DNA from: a virus | Strand: one strand, 5' to 3' | IMG/VR virus record: IMGVR_UViG_3300017760_000086 | Span: 1 to 24,794 of that record | DNA: 24,794 bases | Shown: in pieces, positions 14,901 to 22,423 of the stretch | How the letters are laid out: every line of letters starts with the position of its first letter | Numbering within the stretch: position 1 is the first letter of the stretch | The notes under the pieces: model-generated | Told to the model about the DNA's origin: nothing | The model's input: only the letters and a program-made list of their open reading frames with translations | The model's database searches: none | Translations under genes and position numbers: made by a program

Positions 14901-14957
14901 CGTTGTAGCTCCAGTGATTGTTTGAAAGGGTAAATGATCTATGTCTGTATTCGCCAT
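11907..14957 (-). CDS. Tail-collar-domain fibre with His-rich segment
   Basis: This is a 1016-residue fibre. Residues 1-586 are a beta-rich shaft (starts MANTDIDHLPFQTITGATTF; contains a carbohydrate-module-like stretch ARISTRMPIDEFAKYRVKVR). Residues about 587-665 match the phage tail collar domain: MPIGSVVPWAGQSS, PTGWVECLGQ, then GGSGISNFKIPNLKQRVVVG. Residues 687-712 hold four HxH motifs (H687/689, H694/696, H701/703, H710/712). The collar unit closes with NNYPPYVALTYIIKV (801-815). In T4 gp12, HxH from three chains binds zinc near the receptor-binding tip. A C-terminal extension (818-1016) ends with DAGDKAIATKEYVDANAG, a common fibre motif. The protein is therefore probably a short-tail-fibre-like host-binding protein. 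The start is preceded by GATAAATA-ACATT with no ribosome site. Confidence 0.87.
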   Translation of the reverse strand: MANTDIDHLPFQTITGATTFNDWRRITNGLGSDQGTGTIIGGSFYLGDFDWSGRVSRAAVLPTGATTGTETVIDGTNGVWDPSDSVTYDSAQGGVRFTLANAADQTQGSVTGKMRQWARISTRMPIDEFAKYRVKVRIKNLATSGENRIYLGFIGLNADLQALSTDDAFTFNYGIASNTALPNNAVTEYSAIINGFNADNGTNKKKFDPAAKFADIVFINKYVSYNATSDTTTGEAWASTADDVIIQSIQVDRMPAGLILDSHDSTDGDPSANLYIGHNELLTTTNDGTGTYNTNIAAFINGGVHLNQGALVFYQYGTDNLDHIWHDDSATGTLPNGGVFRFSSDSGYKEGEYSDDFANYADNLSGHSHLAAGYLIADGNDPRMHNSMKQQLFIGQTKDHSIGGGTSTTMLTLAIGDNLSSDDGTSAAGHGPAIDFHIPDSTGSDLLKNTPHFKVDHTHLAGRISCVKTGSARDGKGRLVFSTALNVDSTAGDDGELKEGLIIHPGSSGNNGANAYSEFPTQLKVTGGEGITQIRNLTYTWPTGRNTGAVSGNVNRVLCDTDGNGTLQWLNFGAQTFNQTVFNRDETMPIGSVVPWAGQSSTIPTGWVECLGQRVRGTGGLEASGLIESDEVQFLYDAIGNVYGGSGISNFKIPNLKQRVVVGRQTGLTNFEVGNAKGTAAATMPSHTHTGPSHTHEIPSHGHSASSADHFHYVVNSDSLTAATAAISSSNFIKRANDRDAPGSPYQNENKEYELTGSSATPNRGRTSSNSGSVTVSNKAAFNTDSAGTGNTGSAGSNSTNNYPPYVALTYIIKVKRDRVAALSVNLNADDFTSTGGSVGELGFDTQSISLQAGHPYWDATGRTNVRGRLVVYNYQQYPSTQETGQDNLLYGRTRVGHRSLGDGSASEDTSPAMPNAFITGIRVAKNDAVIVGGNDQVWLTVGDTGADNMKLESNAALVIKNVSGNVYAQATLPKVRISDITDAGDKAIATKEYVDANAGADFDYNASTKTLTITS
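12822..12899 (-). other. Four HxH metal-binding motifs in collar fibre
   Basis: The codons cover residues 687-712 of the fibre. Three HxH pairs are spaced exactly seven residues apart (687, 694, 701) and a fourth follows nine later (710). HxH is the zinc-binding motif of trimeric T4 gp12; four in series would allow stacked metal sites along the trimer axis. The motif count is seen directly; metal binding is inferred. Confidence 0.7.
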
Positions 14958-14961
14958 AATG

Positions 14962-15168
14962 TTATTTATCTATTTTCTTAGCTAGTTTTTCAACTAAAGA
15001 AGTAAGTGTTTTAACTTGACTTTTCAAATCATCTACTTCTTTTTCTTTTTTTTGTTTTTCTTCTTTGCGCTTTTTTATGGCGTCGTATAGTTTTAAATTG
15101 CGATTGATAAGAGCACCAGTGTTTAAATCCTTTTCAAAGTTTTTATTTTCTTTTACGACCTTTCTCAT
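14962..15168 (-). CDS. Small coiled-coil phage protein (68 aa)
   Basis: I place the start at the ATG at 15168, one base after the DUF4815 stop (TAAC-ATG); a GTG at 15183 would add five residues and overlap that gene. The protein starts MRKVVKENKNFEKDLNTGAL and has the segment DLNTGALINRNLKLYDAIKK. From memory, this resembles small phage proteins with a 'DP-TGA-IN-D...Y' pattern. The second half is a charged linker (KRKEEKQKKEKE) and a perfect coiled coil, VDDLKSQVKTLTSLVEKLAK-KI, with V, L, V, L, V, L, I at a and d positions over three heptads. It sits between the DUF4815 protein and the collar fibre. A trimeric or dimeric connector or a fibre-assembly helper fits, but that is inference. Confidence 0.76.
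   Translation of the reverse strand: MRKVVKENKNFEKDLNTGALINRNLKLYDAIKKRKEEKQKKEKEVDDLKSQVKTLTSLVEKLAKKIDK
14963..14970 (-). promoter_or_regulatory. Near-consensus late promoter GATAAATA
   Basis: GATAAATA differs at one base from TATAAATA and sits 5 bases before the ATG of the collar fibre, the same spacing as the exact element at 10296-10303. It overlaps the stop codon of the coiled-coil gene, so chance cannot be excluded. Confidence 0.4.
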
Positions 15169-15169
15169 G

Positions 15170-18100
15170 TTAATCCGCTTCACCGAATGTTGCGATCGAT
15201 CTAAAATCTTTTACTGTTGGAACATACCTATGATCAGAACTGGTTAAAACAACTCTTACTGCAAAGGCATTAAATTCTAAAGTGCCGAATGGATCATTAT
15301 TATTTATAGTATCTATTACTGATGTATCAAAATCAAACTCTACTTCGCTATATGTTAATCCATCAGAGTTAACTGGTATTGGTGAAGTTGGTTTAATTTC
15401 ATACCATTCTACACTAGAATAATCTTCATCGCCCGCTCTGAATTTGACCATGAGCTTTACATCAGTATTTTTATCAGGTCTATTCACAAGAAGATAGGAA
15501 GTTAATCTATCGGCTGGGTTATTTAAAATCACAGACCGTGTGATGTAATTAGCTTTTGTACTAAGTAGTCCTGTGCGTGTAAGGTATAGATGATCATCAC
15601 TTTTTCGTGCATCGTTATCACCAGAATCTGTTGTAGAAGGTATATCGTCTGCAGCGTTTCCAGTTGTAGCATTTGTCATTAGTGCCAACTCGTTGTTTCC
15701 TGTAGTTGGATTATTAATCAGATTAAATATAGAAAGTATTGATAGTCTTTGTGAATCAAGCATAGGAGTAATATTCGTACTCGTAGTACTTAAAGTCGCT
15801 ACCACTGTAACTTTATTTGTGTCACTAGTTGGTCCTATTGCGCCAATAACCTTATCGGTTGTAGATACGATATTAGTTGTGTGTGGAATAATAGCTGCAA
15901 AACTATCGCTATCAAACTTATATGTGTAAGAAATATTAGTTCCAGGAAGTACAACTTCTTCTGCTAATAACTGAATATAGGAGTTTGAAATAGTATTCAA
16001 TACTGCGGTCGCGCCTGGTTGAGCAGATACACCACCGTCCGAGAATGTTAAAGTAGGAGGACTAGTATATCCACTTCCTTTATTTCCCATTGTTACACCA
16101 GTGACTGCGGTGTTTCCTGCATTCATTACTGGTGTTCCAGTTGCTCGTATTCCTCCGTTATCCGGCGCACTAAATACTACAGTAGCATTAGCCGAACTAA
16201 ATGTGCCTCCGCTGTTTATTGTTACGCTTTCAACTGAACCATCATGTTGTGTTTTAAACGTAACTGATTTAGTAGTCGAAGTATCGTATACTGCTTTTTT
16301 AATCTTAAATTTAAAGTCTCTATTTTGATTAGGTGTCCATGTAGAAGCATTCTGTGATTTAAACGAAACACCAGCATAAGGATTCTTACCAATTCTTTGA
16401 TTACCTGCACCAGGCGTATTATCATTACCACCGACTTCAGCCATATACAACATATATTCTGGAGAATTCGATAATACTACAATAGCATACTCAACGCCTG
16501 GTTGCAAATGCACAGGCTGATCGTAAGTAAAGTGTGTAGCATATTGCGCTCCATTTTCGTTCAATATACTCACGTTAGAATCATTAATCTCACTTTGAGA
16601 TCTTGCTCCAATATGTCCTCTTTTACCAACATTGGCAAGATAGTCTGCGTGAGTTGAAGCTAATTCTGATCCACTCGAGTTTGTAACAAGTGTACTTGGA
16701 TTTAAAATGACCTCAGTACCAGGAACAACCTTTTGTGTAGGTACACCATTTTCAACTGTAACTAAATGTGTTCTTACAGGAATTGTTGCATGTTTCTTTT
16801 GGAAATATAATTCGATACCAGTTGCCATTATGCCTTCGTTATAATCACCAATAATAAATGATTGTGCTAAAGGATCGTAGTAACGCACGCCGGATGTATC
16901 ACGCGTAGATACAGATGAGTTTCTTGACAGAAGCAACCTTTGCTCATTGATTTGCCCTGTGCGCGTAGTAATAATAGTATTTGCTTTTGTTTCAATCGAC
17001 CCAGTTGCGCTGTATGCTGTTTGCGCAGTAGTAGTAGACTCTGCATCCTGATTTCCAACCGAATCTGTTAGTTTAAATATACGTTCACCAACCCTAAACT
17101 TAAGAGAAGAATTATTTGGAATTAGAAATCTTCCTCTTAACACACCTTTATCATCAGTGATTAACTCGTGCCTTCCAGCAAGAGGTGATCCTGTAGCAGT
17201 TAATTCACTTAGTGTTTTATCTTTAAAGGTCGGAATAGAAGTATTAAGCGCAGCGCCATTTGCAACTTCTGCAAAATCACCTCCACTAGTCATATCTGAA
17301 ATGGCTGTACAAAAGGATGAAATATCAACACCATCGAAATACGCATAAAGCTTAGTATTGGGTTTCATTAACTTAGCTTCAAAGGTGATTTGTCGCGACC
17401 GCATGAATGGAATAAAGCTTACATCGATAACTTTATTTCCAGAAGCACTTACAAAATCCTGGTGCTCAAGTGTACGACGGATACCCTCACGCTGTTCGAA
17501 AGTAGTCGTAATTGTATCTTTAACTTTACCTTTAATAGGTCTCCAATCTGTAAACCCAAGCTCGCGCTTCGCTGCAGCGTTAGCAGCGGAATTGCTATTA
17601 CCGATATGAACATTTCTACTTGTGGTTTCGCTACCTCTCCAACTGACTTCCCATTCATCCCAAACAGTTCCAAGAATATTTTGTTCGTTGGCCATTTGAA
17701 CCATTTGATCATACTGTGATGTATCATTAATGATAATATCAGGACGTTGGTCAGTTATTTTCCAATTATCTGTTGTAGGATTTAAAGAAACAAATCCTCG
17801 CCAATCGGCTAAGTCAAATGGATTTACACTTTCAGCAATTGATGCTAAAGGCTGATTAATTAGATCTGCTTCAGTATAATCTAATTGAATAATGTCGCTA
17901 TCTATTTCACTAGTAGTCGTTGGTTTTAACGACGTATTATTCATTGAAAATTGCGGCCTTAAAACACCTTGCTTAGAGTCAATAGAGCAGGCGTAGTCTG
18001 TGTCAGAAGGATTACCAATATTGTGACCAAAGAAACTATCAACTAAAATACCATTCTTAAATCTTACGTCTCCACCTGATGTAAAAATATCTTTATCTAA

Positions 18101-20872
18101 AGTTTCTTGTTCAAGCAATGAAAGAGATGTGTAATACTCCACATTTTTAATTCTTCGTGATAAAGCACCAATATCTCTCATGGTGTAACGTCTGTTGTCA
18201 ATATATTTTGGTACTATATCAGAAGCCTCTTCGGTGTAAGCGGGAACAGATAATTCATAAAGAGCCATTGACTCTTGAGGAGTTTCTGGTACTTTAGGAG
18301 AAGTATCGGGTTCACCAGTAATAACATTAAAGTCTCCTATAGAGTTTACTGTTACTAAGTCAGTTCTGCGATTATAATATTCTATAGATGTTAATTCGAT
18401 AATACCACTTGGATCTATAGGAAATACTTTATCTTCTGCTGCACCTCTTATCTTACGGAAATCAATGACATCAGACAACTTATCATTTTCGTAATAAGGG
18501 ATAAGCGGATAAACACTAGCTGCATAACTATCTACTGAAAAATAGTCAAAGTCACTAGAAGGATGAGCAAAATACTTAATACTAACTTTCCAATTCGTGG
18601 CGCTATCATAAGCACTAGTTCCGGTATAACGCACTCGAGCAATATCGTAGTAGTTATCACGTTGTCCATTATCTAAAACATAATCACTTGGAGGAACAAC
18701 AATAAAAGAACCACTACCATTAGCTTGTACTTTGACTTCAGTTAAAGCGATAACATCGTAATAAGCGGTGCCGCTTGATCCTCCAGAACCCGTACGTATC
18801 GTAATGTAATCACCTTCGCCTGCTGCTTGATCTATAAGATCTACTTCTAATGAAGTGCCGTCTACAGGAGTAAGTGTCTTTTGTCCTCTAGTCAAATTAG
18901 CGCTGTTTATTTGAAAAGGCGCGATGATCGAGGCATCTGTTGCAGTAGCAGGTGAGTCAAGGTTATCAGCAAAATTTAATTGAACCGCAATACTACCCAC
19001 AGGATTCGTCGCATCGCCCGGTGTCTCATCTAAATTCCTTTCAGCACCATCCGGATCATGCTGCGCCACATAGTCTGATGTTGCGTCAGAGTGAAATATG
19101 TTTCCAGATCCTGCATTAAGTATTACACTAGTGCCTCCTTTACCTGTAAATACTCCGCGGGCCTTTATATTAGAAACATCAATAGATTTTACACTCTTTG
19201 CAGGAAGTGGTATAAGCAAATTATTATTCGCAGAATCGTTAATCTTAAACGAACCACCCTTTGCTTCAAATTTGAAATTAGTTTGTTCTATAAATTTGCC
19301 ATCAGCAAGTGAAGCGCCACTTAGCATTACAACATCATAAATATATAGATGATAAACACCATTAGATATTTTTTCGATATTGCGTACTCTACACGTTCCA
19401 ACTTTCGCACCGGCCGCGTTATCTATATCTGCAGTTACTTGTTCAACATCTCTAGGATCAAATAATCTATTATTAGTGCCGGTGTCCGCGAAATTACCAA
19501 TAACAAATCCACCAATTTGTGCCGAAACACTTTGCGATGAAAGAGTGTTTGTAGTACGAGACTTCTCAACAGGTATTTCTACTTTCTCGTTAAGCTCGAT
19601 TTGATAACCTGAAACGTATGCTGTAGAAGGTTCAAGCCCTACGACAAATCTTGTATCGCCATAAGCGTCTGCATTCGTAGCATTGTTAGTACCAATGTTA
19701 ATTTCACCCGCAGTAGCCAACGCTTGTATTTCAGTAGTAGTATATTTTCCTCGATTACCTAGTTCATCGTTTAAGTAATCTCTAATGTCGAGTTGAAATG
19801 GCTTAACCGCGTAGTTACCGCTTTCATCAAATGTTCTTTCAGCCAAAGTACGATCAAGCTGTGTGTATTCAGTACGTGCTGGAATCAACGCCTTTGTCGC
19901 GGTAATCGATAAAAGATTTACAAATTGGCCGGTGGTGTCGCTTGCTAATACTTCTGTGTTATTATTTTTAATTATATCAACACTACTCGTATCTCCCTTA
20001 ATAGTGTTATCGTTAGTTAAAAACTTAAGCGCTAAATTAATTTGGTATCTATTCGCGCCAGGCGCTTTTAAGTTAGGTTCACCTGCAGCATTGTCTAATA
20101 GATCTTCATCAGTAAGAGCTGTAACTTCTGATTCGGTTACAAGCCAACAAACTTCACCATTTATTTCTTGTGTGTCGCCTGTTTTAGTAATAAAAATACT
20201 TGTTTTGTCGTTTACTACAAAATTACCATTAATTAAAAATACACCTTTATCTACTGTTGCAGCCGCAGCGTGTCCAACTCGTATAACAGTTCCAAGCACT
20301 GCGTCGGTTATCACCTGTATTGTACCAGCAGCGTCTTTAATTTGATCTCCGCGGTTATATAACGTTTCACCTTGAGTAAATGTTTGATCAGATACTGCGC
20401 CGGCCGTATCAGATTTCATATATCTTATAAAAAATCTATAAGGAACTCCTGTATAATTTGCAGAAGCTTCATAACTTAATTTTTTATAACCTAAAATTTC
20501 TGCTTTTAAATTATCAGATGAAGTGTTTGCGGTGTCTCCAAAGTTAGTTAAATCTGCAATAAAACTTTCGTTGGTTCTTAAATTGTCAGAACCACTCGCG
20601 TTGAAATCCAAATCAACGTAATATACATTTGTATCAAACGAGGTTAATCCATCAATTACGGGTGTTCCTTCTTTATAAATGCTTCTTCCCAATTGATCAA
20701 TCTGATTCTGTAGTTGCGATTGTATTTGATTCAGTTCGCGAACTTGCACAGATTGACCAGGCTGAAATAAAATCCTTACGTAATTTTTATCACGAGGACT
20801 TTTACCACCACTGCCAGATTCATTAAGATAGTCGTCCCAGTAAGGATTACTGCTAAAAGATTTTATTGACAT
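15170..20872 (-). CDS. DUF4815-type large tail/baseplate structural protein
   Basis: This 1900-residue protein starts MSIKSFSSNPYWDDYLNESG, followed by KNYVRILFQPGQSVQVRELN and QIQSQLQNQIDQLGRSIYKE. This is the hallmark N-terminus of DUF4815 proteins, large virion structural proteins of T4-like marine phages; I place the domain roughly in residues 8-600. Further conserved-looking parts are YDPLAQSFIIGDYNEGIMAT (about 1330) and LQPGVEYAIVVLSNSPEYML (about 1455). Between about 1543 and 1630 there is an inserted-looking glycine module (VTINSGGTFSSANATVVFSA, then GSGYTSPPTLTFSDGG). The length and place after the YIGIGKTDPW protein suggest a baseplate wedge or baseplate-proximal part; I do not assign a T4 gene number. 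Two TATAAATT elements lie just before the ATG. Its stop is followed one base later by the ATG of the coiled-coil gene. Confidence 0.86.
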   Translation of the reverse strand: MSIKSFSSNPYWDDYLNESGSGGKSPRDKNYVRILFQPGQSVQVRELNQIQSQLQNQIDQLGRSIYKEGTPVIDGLTSFDTNVYYVDLDFNASGSDNLRTNESFIADLTNFGDTANTSSDNLKAEILGYKKLSYEASANYTGVPYRFFIRYMKSDTAGAVSDQTFTQGETLYNRGDQIKDAAGTIQVITDAVLGTVIRVGHAAAATVDKGVFLINGNFVVNDKTSIFITKTGDTQEINGEVCWLVTESEVTALTDEDLLDNAAGEPNLKAPGANRYQINLALKFLTNDNTIKGDTSSVDIIKNNNTEVLASDTTGQFVNLLSITATKALIPARTEYTQLDRTLAERTFDESGNYAVKPFQLDIRDYLNDELGNRGKYTTTEIQALATAGEINIGTNNATNADAYGDTRFVVGLEPSTAYVSGYQIELNEKVEIPVEKSRTTNTLSSQSVSAQIGGFVIGNFADTGTNNRLFDPRDVEQVTADIDNAAGAKVGTCRVRNIEKISNGVYHLYIYDVVMLSGASLADGKFIEQTNFKFEAKGGSFKINDSANNNLLIPLPAKSVKSIDVSNIKARGVFTGKGGTSVILNAGSGNIFHSDATSDYVAQHDPDGAERNLDETPGDATNPVGSIAVQLNFADNLDSPATATDASIIAPFQINSANLTRGQKTLTPVDGTSLEVDLIDQAAGEGDYITIRTGSGGSSGTAYYDVIALTEVKVQANGSGSFIVVPPSDYVLDNGQRDNYYDIARVRYTGTSAYDSATNWKVSIKYFAHPSSDFDYFSVDSYAASVYPLIPYYENDKLSDVIDFRKIRGAAEDKVFPIDPSGIIELTSIEYYNRRTDLVTVNSIGDFNVITGEPDTSPKVPETPQESMALYELSVPAYTEEASDIVPKYIDNRRYTMRDIGALSRRIKNVEYYTSLSLLEQETLDKDIFTSGGDVRFKNGILVDSFFGHNIGNPSDTDYACSIDSKQGVLRPQFSMNNTSLKPTTTSEIDSDIIQLDYTEADLINQPLASIAESVNPFDLADWRGFVSLNPTTDNWKITDQRPDIIINDTSQYDQMVQMANEQNILGTVWDEWEVSWRGSETTSRNVHIGNSNSAANAAAKRELGFTDWRPIKGKVKDTITTTFEQREGIRRTLEHQDFVSASGNKVIDVSFIPFMRSRQITFEAKLMKPNTKLYAYFDGVDISSFCTAISDMTSGGDFAEVANGAALNTSIPTFKDKTLSELTATGSPLAGRHELITDDKGVLRGRFLIPNNSSLKFRVGERIFKLTDSVGNQDAESTTTAQTAYSATGSIETKANTIITTRTGQINEQRLLLSRNSSVSTRDTSGVRYYDPLAQSFIIGDYNEGIMATGIELYFQKKHATIPVRTHLVTVENGVPTQKVVPGTEVILNPSTLVTNSSGSELASTHADYLANVGKRGHIGARSQSEINDSNVSILNENGAQYATHFTYDQPVHLQPGVEYAIVVLSNSPEYMLYMAEVGGNDNTPGAGNQRIGKNPYAGVSFKSQNASTWTPNQNRDFKFKIKKAVYDTSTTKSVTFKTQHDGSVESVTINSGGTFSSANATVVFSAPDNGGIRATGTPVMNAGNTAVTGVTMGNKGSGYTSPPTLTFSDGGVSAQPGATAVLNTISNSYIQLLAEEVVLPGTNISYTYKFDSDSFAAIIPHTTNIVSTTDKVIGAIGPTSDTNKVTVVATLSTTSTNITPMLDSQRLSILSIFNLINNPTTGNNELALMTNATTGNAADDIPSTTDSGDNDARKSDDHLYLTRTGLLSTKANYITRSVILNNPADRLTSYLLVNRPDKNTDVKLMVKFRAGDEDYSSVEWYEIKPTSPIPVNSDGLTYSEVEFDFDTSVIDTINNNDPFGTLEFNAFAVRVVLTSSDHRYVPTVKDFRSIATFGEAD
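15301..15308 (-). promoter_or_regulatory. Internal TATAAATA (weak candidate)
   Basis: This is an exact TATAAATA on the minus strand inside the 3' end of the DUF4815 gene, 132 bases before the ATG of the coiled-coil gene. Asn codons (ATA AAT AAT) produce it, so coding constraint is a good alternative explanation. Confidence 0.25.
15985..16245 (-). other. GSGYT glycine module within DUF4815 protein
   Basis: This segment encodes paired half-repeats: SVESVTINSGGTFSSANATV with VVFSAPDNGG, then VTGVTMGNKGSGYTSPPTLT with FSDGG. The same V-x-x-V/I-T-x-x-G-x-G-Y-T-x-x-P-T-x-T-x-x-G pattern occurs in the neighbouring 20888-22375 protein, which suggests a mobile beta-module shared among tail proteins. 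Confidence 0.66.
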
Positions 20873-20892
20873 AATTTATACTCTAATTTATA
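20873..20892 (-). promoter_or_regulatory. Two tandem TATAAATT late-promoter-like elements
   Basis: The 15-base gap before the DUF4815 gene and the preceding stop contain TATAAATT twice (20892-20885 and 20880-20873). Each differs from TATAAATA only in the last base. The upstream copy would give a leader of about 7 bases; the other abuts the ATG. Overlap with the TAA stop makes this tentative. Confidence 0.38.
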
Positions 20893-22375
20893 GTTGTATT
20901 ACAAGTTTAATTTCTTCTGTTTGCTGAGAACTTCGAGTAATAGGTGTTCTATTTTCATAAAAGATTACTTCACCAGTTTTACGTTGATATTCGCCATTTC
21001 CAATAGAATCATATGTAATAGACGCGTCTATAGTTGTTCCACCTGCCCGCGGGTCGATCTTTATAGTTCCACTTGCACTAAAAGATTCTTTAGTAATTAG
21101 ATCGTTATTATTTTGGTGAAAGTATACACGGTCGTTGCTACCAGAAGTATCTATATGATCTACAAACGCTTTAGCACCAGTTGCATTATCTTCAATGATA
21201 TCGCCGGGTGTTATCTGACTTGCAACATTCGTAAGATCCTCTGTGCTAGCACAGACAAAGTATTTTAAAGCATCAAGTGTTTCCTCTTCAGCATATAAAG
21301 TAGTCCCACCAGAATCCGCACCTTCATCTGTTTTTCTTATTGCAGATTCTAATCCACGCAATAATGATAGTTGACGATAAGCAATAATTGCTGCATCACC
21401 TTCCAAATTACCTTCCAATGAAGCTTCAAATCCTACGTAGTATGATGGTAAATCATCTGCTGGATTAAAGCCAAATCCATCTGGAGGAGCGATCATTACG
21501 TGAGCTTCAGCGCCAGTTCCGCCTCCGCCGCTTATTACAACTGAAGCATCGGTGTAATCTACTCCTCCACTTTTGCCATTAAATTCTATAAACGTAATTG
21601 TGTTATTCGACCGAGTGAAAGTAGCATTTGTAACCTCGCCTTGATTACCTACAATAGTTATTGTAGGATCTGATGTATATCCACTTCCTACATTTGTAAC
21701 TTTAATGCCATATGCCAAGCCGCCTGTTGCATCCCCTGCATTAGTTTTAGCAGTTCCGGTTGGAAGATCTGTATCACGTACCTTTACAAATTGATTTGTG
21801 TTAAAGGCTATACTAGCATTATCAACATCTTGAACATAAGCCCATGTATAATTACTATTGGCTATTCCACTAATTGAACCTGCGTACAGATTTGCCGCAT
21901 CAGTAGAAGCAGGTTCATCGGAAGCCGTCGTGACTGCCCCTAGCCCTTGGTTTACACCTGTAGCTTTATTGTATAAGCACACCCAAAGTTTCTCATTGTG
22001 AACTACATAACATGGTTCATAAGAAGTACCGCTGATAGATGTTGGAATAAAACAAGTCGGATCACCTGGATCATAGACCTTGTATATTTTACTTGTTGCC
22101 CATGTAATACGAGGAACAACTCTCACCGCTTTATCCGTTGGTACTTTAATAAGTGCCATAAGATTTTCCTTTACTTCTTCTCTTTCACGAATAGAACCGT
22201 CCGGGACAGATGGCGCGAAATTAGTTACTGATTCGCCTGTCAATAAATCTGTCCATGGATCTGTTTTGCCAATACCTATATAATAATCAGGTACTGCCGC
22301 ATCGGTTGAAGAGTTTTCTGTAACAATACTCGCTGCGAGTTGTTTACGAAATTCGTCTGTTATAATTGCTGCCAT
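20888..22375 (-). CDS. Tail/baseplate structural protein (YIGIGKTDPW type)
   Basis: This 495-residue protein starts MAAIITDEFRKQLAASIVTE and carries YYIGIGKTDPWTDLLTGESV at about 27-46. I recognise this N-terminus from tail/baseplate proteins of T4-like cyanophages, often placed with baseplate wedge components. I cannot confirm a gp8 assignment from sequence alone. The first 200 residues include an aromatic domain (RVVPRITWATSKIYKVYDPG, CYVVHNEKLWVCLYNKATG). Around 225-295 are glycine modules (VTNVGSGYTSDPTITIVGNQ; VVISGGGGTGAEAHV). The C-terminus is beta-rich, ending GEVIFYENRTPITRSSQQTE followed by EIKLVIQL. An exact late promoter lies 30 bases upstream with a leader of about 25 bases and only a weak ribosome site (AAAGAGAAA). 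It is probably co-transcribed with the DUF4815 gene, which begins 15 bases after its stop. Confidence 0.8.
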   Translation of the reverse strand: MAAIITDEFRKQLAASIVTENSSTDAAVPDYYIGIGKTDPWTDLLTGESVTNFAPSVPDGSIREREEVKENLMALIKVPTDKAVRVVPRITWATSKIYKVYDPGDPTCFIPTSISGTSYEPCYVVHNEKLWVCLYNKATGVNQGLGAVTTASDEPASTDAANLYAGSISGIANSNYTWAYVQDVDNASIAFNTNQFVKVRDTDLPTGTAKTNAGDATGGLAYGIKVTNVGSGYTSDPTITIVGNQGEVTNATFTRSNNTITFIEFNGKSGGVDYTDASVVISGGGGTGAEAHVMIAPPDGFGFNPADDLPSYYVGFEASLEGNLEGDAAIIAYRQLSLLRGLESAIRKTDEGADSGGTTLYAEEETLDALKYFVCASTEDLTNVASQITPGDIIEDNATGAKAFVDHIDTSGSNDRVYFHQNNNDLITKESFSASGTIKIDPRAGGTTIDASITYDSIGNGEYQRKTGEVIFYENRTPITRSSQQTEEIKLVIQL

Positions 22376-22405
22376 AGTTGTTGTTTCTCTTTATGTTATA
22401 TAGTT

Positions 22406-22413
22406 TATTTATA
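22406..22413 (-). promoter_or_regulatory. T4-type late promoter TATAAATA
   Basis: This exact TATAAATA lies on the minus strand in the 48-base gap between the LamG protein and the YIGIGKTDPW gene. It is outside any coding region, so codon choice does not explain it. T4 geometry would place the start near 22400, leaving a leader of about 25 bases. Confidence 0.78.
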
Positions 22414-22423
22414 CGTTTGCGCG

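Noticed and set aside
15169-15183. GTG start extending the coiled-coil protein by five residues
   Set aside because: The ATG at 15168 follows the upstream stop by one base and is a better codon; the GTG overlaps the DUF4815 gene and has no ribosome site.
22376-22423. Terminator in the largest intergenic gap (48 bases)
   Set aside because: There is a GCGCGC-containing short palindrome near the stop, but no stable stem followed by a T-run on the minus strand. The gap is better explained by the late promoter.
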